DNA of 64,000 nucleotides, taken from Limanda limanda (Eukaryota > Chordata > Actinopteri > Pleuronectiformes > Pleuronectidae). This document shows, piece after piece, positions 56,082-62,200 of the stretch (positions are counted from its first letter, which is position 1; the number at the start of each line of letters is the position of its first letter). The stretch lies in contig NC_083651.1 in assembly GCF_963576545.1 (NCBI RefSeq), forward strand, positions 8,925,886 to 8,989,885. The letters are read 5' to 3'. A model generated the notes under the pieces. It was not told the DNA's origin, did no database searches, and was given only the letters and a program-made list of their open reading frames with translations. A program made the position numbers and the translations under genes.

Positions 56082-56873
56082 AGCTATCATTGTCTCTATC
56101 TATCTATGCTATTTATGGTTGTCTCTATCATATCTATATCTATATAGATATACAGATATACATCGTTGTATCTATTTGTCTGTCTGTAGTTCTTCCTGAG
56201 GACATCACAGTTTCCACTCCAACCACAAACTTTTCATCTTTCATTTTCTTTTACAAACACATGACTGAACACATGCGTTTCTGGGTGCTGCTAAGATAAA
56301 AACAACAACAACAACTACCAGACTAGAAGCTAAACAATCTTATAGAAACCAGGGAGGGAGTGAATGGGTCTTTCAGGGTGAAGGTGAGTCGGTTCATCGG
56401 CTCTGGTTCTCCCGTGTTGACCGTCTGCATTCTCCGGTTAGTTACGGCTCAGACATCGGGGGAGGGCAGGCGACCATTACCGTAAGAACCCTCCGCTCCG
56501 AGTGAGCCCTCACACGGATAAACCCCTTCCCATATACCCGCTGTCCACCCCCGGTACGAGCAACTGGTTGTACCCTAAAACCCTAAGTTCAAAACCAGTG
56601 CTGTCAACTTCACCTCCAGCTCCAGTGGGTGGGGGGGGGGTGGGAGACTATGGAAGGAGCCGCGGTGGCTCCACTTCCACTCCCAGCTTCCCGCACTCCT
56701 GGAGCTCTCTACCGGGCACACACACCCTCCGCTCCGGGAGGGACCGACACCGGGAGCCCGCTGCGGCTTCACACGACACACGGAGGGGGAACGTCCATGT
56801 CACTCACCAGCAGCAGCAGCGAGAACATGCTCGCCTCCTTCATCCGTCTCCCGACGCGGGTCCAAGAGGCCAT
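7936..56873 (-). CDS. pdia5: pdia5, complete 17-exon coding gene (spans introns)
   Basis: ER-lumen protein disulfide isomerase that forms and rearranges disulfides in secretory clients. Joined exons give 1581 nt, 526 aa; family members are about 520 aa. Seen in the translation: hydrophobic signal segment at residues 17-29 with likely cleavage after Ala31; an N-terminal thioredoxin-like domain without CxxC (about 36-150); three a-type domains with APWCGVC (190-193), APWCGHC (313-316) and APWCPHC (435-438); the cis-proline loops GYPTF, GFPTV and GYPTF (Pro236, Pro361, Pro483); proline-rich linkers after Asn266 and Asn390; and C-terminal KEEL (523-526). One atypical CxxC followed by CGHC and CPHC, ending KEEL, is diagnostic of PDIA5 within the PDI family. 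Introns range from 153 bp (intron 4) to 9986 bp (intron 1). No frameshift or internal stop was found, so the gene looks functional. PDIA5 is known as a partner in ATF6 activation; that role is from the literature and is not shown here. Confidence 0.96.
8011..8886 (-). other. pdia5 intron 16
   Basis: 876 bp, AT-rich; nothing else recognised on either strand. Confidence 0.85.
8887..9021 (-). CDS. pdia5: pdia5 exon 16
   Basis: 135 nt, 45 codons (458-502), phase 0 at both ends. Encodes AAVDCTKGQSHELCKQEGV, the cis-proline loop GYPTF (Pro483) and YGKFVDKYNGDRG, completing the third a-type domain core. It carries two additional cysteines (465, 474) seen in the family. Acceptor CCTCAG, donor GTAAGT. 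Confidence 0.97.
9650..9970 (+). repeat. teleost interspersed repeat (GTGACCTTGAC...CTCTAATCAGTTCATCC type)
   Basis: Contains GAAGTTGACCTTTAACC, GTGACCTTGACGCTTGACC and AACTCTAATCAGTTCATCC, signature words of a common fish repeat. Highly diverged, non-coding. Confidence 0.5.
10490..10830 (+). mobile_element. dead LINE reverse-transcriptase fragment
   Basis: Three-frame reading recovers the RT signature words of L2/Rex-type LINEs: NNYRPISKLPFF (10510-10545), then SGYYSHHST followed by STETAL (10604 onward, in a different frame, with a stop just before), then a decayed equivalent of the G-V-P-Q-G-S-V-L block near 10790-10818. Frameshifts and stops make it non-functional. It lies antisense to pdia5 inside intron 15. 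Confidence 0.75.
13953..14137 (-). mobile_element. SINE-like repeat with perfect tRNA B box
   Basis: Minus strand carries GGTTCGAATCC (14081-14091), a perfect pol III B box, preceded by a weak A-box-like stretch. The body ends in a 'gtaccccc...gccagctgac...ctccag' segment typical of an abundant teleost repeat. The middle portion of the usual element is missing, so this copy is deleted and old. Confidence 0.6.
15848..15920 (+). repeat. interspersed repeat, CAGCCAGCCACTAGGAGG family, copy 2
   Basis: AACATGGAGGAGGCAATGTT followed by CTGCAGCCAGCCACTAGG; same family as 5165-5248 but with point differences. Ends 57 bp before exon 15. Confidence 0.6.
15978..16048 (-). CDS. pdia5: pdia5 exon 15 (CPHC active site)
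   Basis: 71 nt, the same length and phase as exon 12. GG completes Trp434, then Cys-Pro-His-Cys (435-438) and KSAVPHFTTAAELFKEDRK. CPHC in the last a-type domain is typical of PDIA5; a proline after the first Cys generally makes the site more reducing (general thioredoxin-fold chemistry). Acceptor TCGCAG, donor GTTAGT. Confidence 0.96.
17028..17190 (+). repeat. teleost repeat fragment (TATGTGGACACCC type)
   Basis: CCAACAATATGTGGACACCC and TTTAATCTACTCTTGTAACA resemble the 'ggacaaaagtatgtggacaccc ... aatctactcttctggg' non-coding repeat common in fish genomes. Confidence 0.45.
18021..18048 (+). repeat. (GT)n microsatellite
   Basis: 14 uninterrupted GT units. Confidence 0.95.
19344..19474 (-). 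CDS. pdia5: pdia5 exon 14
   Basis: 131 nt, codons 391-433. Completes Asn390, then the linker PQAPPPPEQSW, then the start of the third a-type domain through ALVMFYAP and the T of Trp434. Acceptor CTCTAG, donor GTAAGA. Confidence 0.96.
19475..19942 (-). other. pdia5 intron 13
   Basis: 468 bp, nothing else recognised. Confidence 0.85.
19943..20106 (-). CDS. pdia5: pdia5 exon 13
   Basis: 164 nt, codons 336-389 plus AA. Encodes LAAVDTTVSKAVGDRFKI, the cis-proline loop GFPTV (Pro361), and the C-terminal strand and helix of the second a-type domain. An alternative AG two bases downstream of the chosen acceptor would break the phase. Donor GTGAGT. Confidence 0.96.
20107..20839 (-). other. pdia5 intron 12
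   Basis: 733 bp, somewhat GC-richer at 20330-20680; no additional exon or repeat recognised. Confidence 0.85.
20840..20910 (-). CDS. pdia5: pdia5 exon 12 (CGHC active site)
   Basis: 71 nt: GG completing Trp312, then 23 codons with Cys-Gly-His-Cys (313-316) and KKMKPEYDEAA. CGHC is the canonical motif of an efficient disulfide isomerase, so this is probably the strongest redox site of the protein (inference). Acceptor CTCCAG, donor GTAAGT. Confidence 0.97.
21547..21566 (+). other. G-quadruplex-type tract
   Basis: Runs of five, four and eight G separated by single T bases. It lies on the template strand of pdia5. Confidence 0.5.
22661..22686 (+). repeat. (TG)n microsatellite
   Basis: 13 TG units. 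Confidence 0.95.
23056..23131 (+). repeat. (GT)n microsatellite, about 38 units
   Basis: Uninterrupted dinucleotide array of about 76 bp; likely polymorphic. Confidence 0.97.
23325..23470 (-). mobile_element. possible LINE endonuclease fragment
   Basis: Minus-strand frame reads AEKVGPLNVWVFGDFNIPPD; GDFN preceded by a hydrophobic strand is the core motif of the APE-type endonuclease of non-LTR retrotransposons. Only about 45 residues are recognisable before a stop. Confidence 0.4.
24001..24042. other. perfect 16-bp inverted repeat (hairpin)
   Basis: CTGTCAGTTTGCTCGA (24001-24016), a 10-base loop (24017-24026), then the exact complement (24027-24042). No repeat family recognised around it. 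Confidence 0.85.
26454..26590 (-). CDS. pdia5: pdia5 exon 11
   Basis: 137 nt, codons 267-311. Starts with C completing Asn266, then the proline-rich linker PQPPQPKTPEVPW, then the start of the second a-type domain up to LIMFYAP and the T of Trp312. Acceptor TTCCAG, donor GTGAGT. Confidence 0.96.
26930..27090 (+). repeat. teleost interspersed repeat, related to 2280-2535
   Basis: GGTCCCCATAAGGTCTACTGG followed by GTTTATCCTTGAAAAGGTCC and a CA-rich end: the 'gtccccacaaggatag...acacac' repeat type of fish genomes. Confidence 0.5.
28367..28387 (+). repeat. (GGGA)n array
   Basis: Five consecutive GGGA units, which also meet the G3-N1 quadruplex pattern. Confidence 0.85.
29526..29597 (-). CDS. 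pdia5: pdia5 exon 10
   Basis: 72 nt, codons 243-265 with split codons at both ends. Encodes KGKFLHLYENYG and the last helix of the first a-type domain (DIADWMK). Ends with AA of the Asn266 codon at a GTGAGT donor; acceptor TTTCAG. Confidence 0.95.
29598..32505 (-). other. pdia5 intron 9
   Basis: 2908 bp. Contains a short (CA)n array (31251-31274); nothing else recognised. Confidence 0.85.
31251..31274 (+). repeat. (AC)n microsatellite
   Basis: About 12 AC units. Confidence 0.9.
32506..32597 (-). CDS. pdia5: pdia5 exon 9
   Basis: 92 nt, codons 212-241 plus GA. Encodes ILAGMNVHPAEFDALKQEY and the cis-proline loop GYPTF (Pro236) of the first a-type domain, then CYFE. Acceptor TTTAAG, donor GTGAGT; the split Glu242 codon is completed by G of exon 10. 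Confidence 0.96.
32598..34492 (-). other. pdia5 intron 8
   Basis: 1895 bp with a short CA/CG-CA stretch near 33558-33580; otherwise nothing recognised. Confidence 0.85.
34493..34560 (-). CDS. pdia5: pdia5 exon 8 (CGVC active site)
   Basis: 68 nt. Begins with GG that completes Trp189, then Cys-Gly-Val-Cys (190-193) and KRMQPIFQQAA, the alpha-2 helix of the first a-type domain. The usual His between the cysteines is replaced by Val. Atypical motifs at this position are normal for PDIA5 orthologues (human CSMC, from memory). Acceptor TTGCAG, donor GTAAGT. Confidence 0.95.
34561..35239 (-). other. pdia5 intron 7
   Basis: 679 bp inside the Trp codon of the first WCxxC; nothing else recognised. 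Confidence 0.88.
35240..35300 (-). CDS. pdia5: pdia5 exon 7
   Basis: 61 nt, codons 169-188 plus T. Encodes DFRKLLKKEERPILMMFYAP and stops one base into the Trp codon of the first WCxxC. Acceptor TTTAAG, donor GTGAGT. Confidence 0.96.
35301..37229 (-). other. pdia5 intron 6
   Basis: 1929 bp, no other feature recognised on either strand. Confidence 0.85.
37230..37322 (-). CDS. pdia5: pdia5 exon 6
   Basis: 93 nt, exactly 31 codons (138-168), phase 0 at both ends. Contains SMVSFLKDPSGPPLWEENP, the conserved junction between the N-terminal domain and the first a-type domain, and the first beta strand of the latter (DIVHIETEK). Acceptor TTTCAG, donor GTAAGT. Confidence 0.96.
37323..38422 (-). other. 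pdia5 intron 5
   Basis: 1100 bp, AT-rich, nothing else recognised. Confidence 0.85.
38423..38468 (-). CDS. pdia5: pdia5 exon 5 (46-nt microexon-sized)
   Basis: Only 46 nt, codons 123-137 (DGTFHIEYNRPATFK), separated from exon 4 by the shortest intron, 153 bp. Acceptor TTGCAG; the donor GTCAGT is the least canonical of the gene. Phase fits on both sides and the sequence matches the conserved YKDG...TFK segment before the SMVxFLKDP motif. Confidence 0.93.
38622..38705 (-). CDS. pdia5: pdia5 exon 4
   Basis: 84 nt, codons 95-121. The acceptor is the AG ending a T-rich tract at 38706-38707. Two closer AG dinucleotides a few bases downstream would break the frame, so phase decides the choice. It encodes the RKLCKKVKVDP segment; the Cys pair around residues 93 and 102 is a family feature of this non-CxxC domain. 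Donor GTGAGT; AA joins A of exon 5 (Lys122). Confidence 0.93.
38706..43753 (-). other. pdia5 intron 3
   Basis: 5048 bp, mostly AT-rich. A GC-richer patch at 41890-42240 is open in several frames without any recognisable protein. No strong repeat seen. Confidence 0.8.
43754..43841 (-). CDS. pdia5: pdia5 exon 3
   Basis: 88 nt covering codons 66-93 with split codons at both ends. It encodes the core of the N-terminal domain (DVAQAVKGQGTIAWVNCG), a stretch strongly conserved in PDIA5. Acceptor is CTGCAG, donor GTAAGT. The terminal GG joins C of exon 4 to give Gly94. Confidence 0.95.
43842..46694 (-). other. pdia5 intron 2
   Basis: 2853 bp, nothing else recognised. Confidence 0.85.
46695..46821 (-). 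CDS. pdia5: pdia5 exon 2
   Basis: Codons 23-64 plus one base. It completes the signal peptide (VWLLPVLEA) and opens the N-terminal non-catalytic thioredoxin-like domain, with the family-typical DFKKLLRTRTNVLVLYTK. The acceptor follows a pyrimidine tract ending CCCCAG; the donor is GTAGGT. The leftover G joins CT of exon 3 to make Ala65. Confidence 0.94.
47128..47149 (+). repeat. poly-T tract
   Basis: About 22 consecutive T bases; on the coding strand a poly-A, possibly the tail of a retroelement whose body is not recognisable. Confidence 0.8.
50630..50880 (+). repeat. probable interspersed repeat with LINE/SINE-like tail
   Basis: Contains 'ggtgattggagagcaatcagcttgacc' style sequence and ends AAGTGCTTTATAAATACAGC, both reminiscent of teleost repeats. 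No coding frame. Family not identified. Confidence 0.35.
55221..56430 (+). repeat. tandem segmental duplication carrying a TATC array
   Basis: Two adjacent near-identical copies, about 55221-55795 and 55796-56430. Shared landmarks are offset 574 bp on the left side and 634 bp on the right side; the 60-bp difference is the longer TATC array in copy 2. Each copy includes GGGATAAATAAAGTAT followed by TATC repeats, resembling a LINE/SINE 3' tail. Confidence 0.9.
55989..56078 (+). repeat. (CTAT)n microsatellite, about 22 units
   Basis: Long uninterrupted tetranucleotide array in copy 2 of the duplication; the copy 1 counterpart (about 55414-55448) is short and interrupted. Confidence 0.95.
56627..56644 (+). 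other. G-quadruplex-type tract at start of intron 1
   Basis: GGG-T-G10-T-GGG about 160 bp downstream of the exon 1 donor, on the template strand. Confidence 0.5.
56808..56873 (-). CDS. pdia5: pdia5 exon 1 (start codon, signal peptide)
   Basis: Codons 1-22, ending at a GTGAGT donor in phase 0. The ATG at 56873 has A at -3 and G at +4, a strong initiation context. Two further in-frame ATGs (codons 11 and 16) precede the leucine run, and starting at either would still give a usable signal peptide, so the exact start is the least certain part of the gene. A run of four CTG codons ends the exon, and the hydrophobic core continues into exon 2. Confidence 0.86.
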
Positions 56874-56880
56874 GATGCCG

Positions 56881-56893
56881 TTGCCACGTCTGG
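56881..56893 (-). promoter_or_regulatory. possible UPR/ATF6-like element
   Basis: Minus strand CCAGACGTGGCAA contains AGACGTGGC, one mismatch from the UPRE/ATF6 core TGACGTGG. No CCAAT-N9-CCACG (ERSE) was seen nearby. PDIA5 expression responds to ER stress in other vertebrates, but this short match could be chance. Confidence 0.3.
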
Positions 56894-56932
56894 ATACGCA
56901 GGCGCACTCGGATTCCCCTCGCACGGCGCAGG

Positions 56933-56951
56933 GCACTCTGGGAAATGTAGT
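56933..56951 (-). promoter_or_regulatory. ZNF143/Staf-type motif in pdia5 promoter
   Basis: Minus strand reads ACTACATTTCCCAGAGTGC, a near-perfect match to the ACTACAnnTCCCAGnATGC motif bound by ZNF143. It lies 60-78 bp upstream of the ATG, where this motif usually sits in CpG-rich vertebrate promoters. Confidence 0.7.
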
Positions 56952-57017
56952 CCAGGGAATAGGCAGTTACCGGGGAGGGGTCGGCTGTTGCACCTGGCGC
57001 CTCCACCCCCCCTTCCT

Positions 57018-57024
57018 CCGCCCC
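57018..57024 (-). promoter_or_regulatory. GC box (Sp1-type)
   Basis: CCGCCCC on the plus strand (GGGGCGG on the coding strand), about 145 bp upstream of the ATG within the GC-rich promoter block. Confidence 0.4.
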
Positions 57025-57607
57025 TCCATGCTATCAGGGCGGTAAAGTGTCAGCACTGAGGTCTACATGATTCTGTTCTATCAGCATAATGCACACAATT
57101 AATTACACTACAGGGTAATTAGTAAATTGCCTTGTGATTGAATGGCTCTTAATTAGCTCTTCATCAATTACTTTTAGGTTCCTTTGGAATACTTGGTTTG
57201 ATTATGGCAGTAAAATGTGCTCCTCGGCGGCTGATTCATGCACTGCTTGGGCCAACAGGCCAATAGGGTTAGGTCTAAACAAATGAATATATATTTATAT
57301 ACATTTTACAGTATAAAAACAAAAAATAAAAGCCATCAATAATGTTTTTATGGGCTAACATATTCCCCCGTGTATAGACGTAAATAAAGTCCACAGTAAA
57401 AGGGTTTGTATTTGAAAAGGAGATTTAATATAATAGAGTGTACGGACTATTTACAGTAATTAATTCTGTTTTATTTACCGTTTGCAACCATGTTTATTAG
57501 CAGCCTGCCCATCTGAGTTAAAAATAAATAAAACTGCATAAATTAGTGGTTTTACGACTCAACATAGGTTTGAATTGATTATATGGTTTAGTTTATATTG
57601 TTTTTAA

Positions 57608-58225
57608 TAATATACACCGTTCTCTATGCGTAAGGAGAAGCACTACCCAATTACTTTTCTCAAACCCCAATATTCCATCTGTGAAATGTGTACATTATGT
57701 AAATATTTTCCGCATTTTATTGTATTTATATTTGATACTTTCACATGTTCTCTTGTCTGCTGCATGTACTGTAAAAAGGGAATTTCCCAAGCGTAGACTC
57801 AAGTTTATCTTATCTTATATCTAGTTTAGTTTATTTCACGCAACATAAATACCTGAATGAAATCAATAAGAATGTGCCAGCTGTGGTTGAAACCAGTACT
57901 GGCTTACATACATACATAATATACACCGTTCTCTATGTGTAAGGAGAAGCATTACCCAATTACTTTTCTCAAACCCCAATATTCCATCTGTAAAATATGT
58001 ACATTATGTAAATATTTTCCGTATTTTATTGTATTTATATTTGATTCTTTCAATTGTTATCTTGTCTACTGCATGTACTGTAAAAAGGGTATTTTCCAAG
58101 CGTAGACTCAAGTTTATCTTATCTTATATCTGGTTTAGTTTATTTCAGGCAACATAAATACCTGAATGAAATCAATGAGAATGTGCCAGCTGTGGTTGAA
58201 ACCAGTACTGGCTTACATACAAACC
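57608..58225 (+). repeat. 309-bp tandem duplication
   Basis: Copies at about 57608-57916 and 57917-58225. Landmarks such as TATACACCGTTCTCTATG (57611 and 57920) and GGCTTACATAC (57901 and 58210) are offset by exactly 309 bp, with scattered substitutions. Each copy includes GGGAATTTCCCAAGCG or GGGTATTTTCCAAGCG then TTATCTTATC, a LINE-tail-like sequence. Confidence 0.92.
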
Positions 58226-59089
58226 TCACCCAAAGGATATACAAAAGATAAAATCAGGATCTGATACCCAATTTGAATAACCTCTATTCACTGATAGGAA
58301 TAGAAGAGATGTGTTGTGCCATTTAAAAGCCTGCAGCTGCTTTTTGGTGTCGTTTGGTAGTTTTGCATAACATTTACACACCTCTTTAAATCATATGTGT
58401 TATTGTGGTCAGTACATTAGAATAATAGAGGATGGTTCAGATTCCCAATCAAGTTCAACACTATTTGAAAGTCAGGTTTAATGAAATAAAAATGTTTGCT
58501 CAGTGTAAACCTGGCTGACAGAATGGAATAAATTTGAATGACCTCTTTATTTAACCATGAAGATCCCATTAAGAAACACTATCTCTTCTGTCTGTGAGTC
58601 CTGGTAAACAAGTTTGAAATATAAATACAAGCAGGGACAAATAACACAAAAAAAAACATGCAAAAAACCTGTGACTCAGAGTAAGCATCAGATGGACTTC
58701 ATATGTGAACTGTCTTGAGTTTCATTGTTTTCTTTGGACAAACCAGGAAAGCAAAAGGGAAATGAAATTCGTATGCACCCAATGGAGTTCCATTGCCAGG
58801 TTACCCGTCACACTGGCACACAGCAGGCACTGTTGAGTCCCAGACAACACAACAACATGTGGGGCAAACCCTTCCCAGAAGCCCCGGTGTGTCTGTCCCT
58901 CAGGTCCAAGCTGCGCTTCAGCCCCAGACACATCCTGCCTCTCGTCGGGGACGCGACACTCCTCCACCTCTCCGGGGGGTGTCCATGAGCACTTCCTCCA
59001 TCGGACCCCGTCTTCCTCCTCCTCTCTCCCACCCCTCCCACCTCTCTCCCCCATGCCGTCCCCTCCTCAGCCGTGTGGTATCGCCCGAC
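58226..59089. other. intergenic between pdia5 and the rightward candidate
   Basis: AT-rich to about 58780, then increasingly GC-rich. No exon recognised. Confidence 0.5.
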
Positions 59090-59272
59090 CATCCAGCACA
59101 GAGGCAGAGAGAGAGAGAGAGAGAGCGCAGTGTTTGGCTGCAGGTCGCCCGGAGAGGGACGCGCACAGCGGCTGAGGAACACAGCACTAGACCCGTGTCT
59201 CTTACTAGTCTGCTTGTCTCCTCGTCTCCACCTGGCTTTGTCACCAACTTGGGGAATACTATCATCATCCAA
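59090..59272 (+). other. possible non-coding first exon of a divergent gene (sema5b by gene order)
   Basis: GC-rich, CpG-bearing stretch with an (AG)n tract (59106-59125) ending at a donor-like CCAAG|GTAAAAG at 59272. In tetrapods SEMA5B lies head-to-head with PDIA5 and has non-coding leader exons. No semaphorin coding sequence is visible in the window, so the identity is inference from gene order only. Confidence 0.3.
59106..59125 (+). repeat. (AG)n microsatellite
   Basis: About 10 AG units within the candidate leader exon. Confidence 0.9.
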
Positions 59273-59274
59273 GG

Positions 59275-62200
59275 TAAAAGGAAATGTCACTTTTTTCATT
59301 CTTTTCTCAGGCAAAATATCTGAAATGACTGATACAAAGCACTTTTCCAGGTGGTTTGCGCACCAGCCTGAAAATCGCTTCTAATTCGCTTATAGAGGTG
59401 AAATCGATGTTGTTTGAGTTTGGATTGAGGTGCTGGATTTTGACAGTGGAGATAAAATCAACACAATATCCTTTTTTATCATGTTGAGTAACCTCCTTAG
59501 ATTAAAACAACACCCTCCATCACTAATGGATTGGCTATACCCGGGAGCTTTATTCAGCCGTGCTGTGGGGTCCGTTTTTCTCTGTGCTGTGTTCTCTGTG
59601 CTGTGTTCTCTGTAATGGGGCCGTTTTGAATCTTAACATCAAATACTTTCCTGTCTTTTCGTCCACTTTGTCTTTTCCAGTGTTTCTAGTGAGCTGCTGT
59701 GCCTGTTCATGCAGCGTGTGTTTTTCAGAGCAGTTGGGTTCTTTATGCCACGGCCAGTTTTACTTTCCACTCACGTTTCATCCCAGGATCAGAGGAGCAT
59801 TTGTGGGGCTGCTGGAGCTGCCTGTGCCTGCCACATTAGGACCGTCACAAACTTACTTTGTGCTCCTCGCGGACCTCTATATTCCTCATGATTCTCACAT
59901 GTAAACTTTCCAGATAAACCCCCCTCTGGAGATGAGGATTAACTGTTTCAATCGTGCGTTCCAAATGCGTTTTCTCTCTCAAATCGACTATTTTTAAACG
60001 TGGTAATCTCATTTAGACCCAGAACATGTGATCTCAAACTGATCACCATGCTGACCCCTTTGCAACTTTTGCTGGTGAACTTCGTTCACTGGCGCCAGAC
60101 TGCCAACAATGACCTCATCCCTTATTAAGTCCAAATTAACAGGGTTTTTACGCACGCAATGAGCAGCTTTTTACGCGCAACATTACAGCTCCCAGCAAAC
60201 ACTGGTGCGACTAATTCTGCGTGAAAACACAGAAAATTCAGCTCAGAAAGTCATTATTCATGAGCTTGTCACTTGGATGAATTGCTTCTCCATGTCTCTC
60301 CCCCACCGCCTTGTGCAGACGCTGTTCCATTTTTAATTCAAGAAAGGGATAAGTGTCCAGCAGAAACTGAGGGATGTGGCACAAAGAAATTCAGTATTAT
60401 GAGATAAAGTGGGACATTTATCTCCTGCGTGCAGTTAACTTGATTGTTCCGAGGAGCTTTTGTTGGAGCAGGTGGTGCTGGTCATAGATATATCTGTGGT
60501 GCTGGTGGGCTGTAATGCGCCAGAGCACCAGAGGGCAGTGTTGAGCAGCACGTTACAGCTGAGGTAAACACCTTGCAAGGTGAAGCTTGGACTATCTGTA
60601 CAGGTGGACACGCACGCACACGCACGCACACTTATTTGCAGACCAGATTGTTTGTGCACTGGTGCAAAAGGTGCAGCACTCATCCAAGCCATCAAATTAC
60701 AACATCTAGGGACACTGCTTTAATGGATTATTGCTGATATGATTTTTTCTCCCTTTGCTTCGGCTGATTAAATGTCAAGCACTTTGAACAACGCATTTGC
60801 AGCCGGTTTACAGCTTTCAGAGATGTTTTGTGCATAAAGCTTTAATTTTCCAAGGCTTAAAACATCACAATCGGAAAATAAATTCATCAAAATTATTCAC
60901 TTGAAAAGCTATTTTCAACCATCACCAACAATCAATATGGGACTTTTTGAGCCTTTTTTAAAGAGCTGTGCTGTTTTTTCATCTCAAACTTTTTTTTTTC
61001 CATTGAGCCTCAGTTGTTCAATACCTTTTTAGCGGCATCAATGAAGAACACTGTTATTCATCAACATACAAATGGCTCTCCCATATAACCGAGGATGGCT
61101 GCTTTGAGGTTTTGGGAAATGTAACAGGTGAAATACAACGTTTGTGCTGCTGTTCAGCTTCTTTTTTAACTGCTCTGCGTGGACAGAAAAATACTCTGGC
61201 TCTGAAACCGTTTGGTAACTCTAATTAATGATCTAATAAACAAAGACTCATGAGCTTATTAGTTTGCTACAGTATTTCCCTCTCAGTGGACAACATGGCA
61301 CAGATTTCTAATCCATATCTCAACAACTTAATTCTCTTCATCAGGAATTAAAAATAGAAGTTGGCACTTTGTTCATTAATCAGCACATGTGAAAGTCCCA
61401 TATCTCCCCCCCATCTTTTGATAGATATTCATATATTCTCACAGGTTTTGTCAAGCCCCGCATGCTTGTCTTATGGATGATTAACGCTTTTGTTGTTTGA
61501 AGAGCAGTTTTTAGTATCGTGGGTCACTCCTTTCAAATGGAAAACGGGTTTTCATCTTTGATGAACTTATGAGGGCTCTTGACAGGTCCTAGCAGGGGGA
61601 ACCAGTCCAGTCCAGCAGAGTAAAAGAGATCCAGCACAAGAGATTCACTCCCCCACCCCCAAGTCCTCTCACACCACCTCGCCTCTATGTTCACTTTCTC
61701 CTCCGCTCTGTTTCTCTTTCTCCGCTTGATGTCTTTGTAGTTACAGCGTGTGAAAGTGTTTTGTTTTTGATTATACTGTACGTATGGGTCTGTATCGTTG
61801 TGGCATCTGATGTCGACATGAATAATTCATTTTCATTAACGAATATGATAGGTGTGGAGAAGATGAGCCGAAAGCCTCTTCATCAAATTATTAATGGTGC
61901 ATATTTTAAACTGAGCCATGTGGATTACTTCTGTCGTCGGAATCATTTGAGAGGGGACAAACGCATATGAAAGTTTAATGCCTGCAGAACTTGATCTGTC
62001 CTCTCTCCTCTGACCAAGATTAACTCTCTAAGAAAGAAAGGAAGAAAAGTCTGACCTCCGTGACCGTGTGTCTGTCTAAAGAGATAACCGAGGGATACAG
62101 ATAACAAGAAGACTCAGTCCGGTCTGCGGTCACACCCTTCACATATCTGCTGGTCTATAAAAATAGAAAATAAGTTTGAAGCAAAGATAATCCATCGATG

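Larger units (their letters stand above)
46822..56807 (-). other. pdia5 intron 1
   Basis: 9986 bp, the longest intron. Holds a poly-T tract (47128-47149), probable old repeats near 49520-49640 and 50630-50880 (the latter ending in a 'aagtgctttataaatacagc' tail), and a tandem duplication next to exon 1. Confidence 0.8.
56440..57050. promoter_or_regulatory. GC/CpG-rich promoter block of pdia5
   Basis: Marked rise in GC and CpG over the AT-rich surroundings, covering exon 1, the start of intron 1 and the proximal upstream region. No TATA box at a sensible distance. Open frames here on both strands are a composition effect. Confidence 0.6.

Noticed and set aside
55373..56299. Tyr-Leu-Ser-Ile repeat proteins
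   Set aside because: Direct translation of the TATC microsatellite within the tandem duplication.
56502..57059. 185-codon plus-strand open frame across pdia5 exon 1
   Set aside because: It runs antisense through exon 1 and the CpG-rich promoter; the product is proline/serine-rich without family resemblance, and other frames on both strands are open too.
58793..59323. 176-codon plus-strand and 168-codon minus-strand overlapping open frames
   Set aside because: Both strands are open because of GC-rich, stop-poor composition and an (AG)n tract; the products are low complexity (RERERER, SLSLSL).
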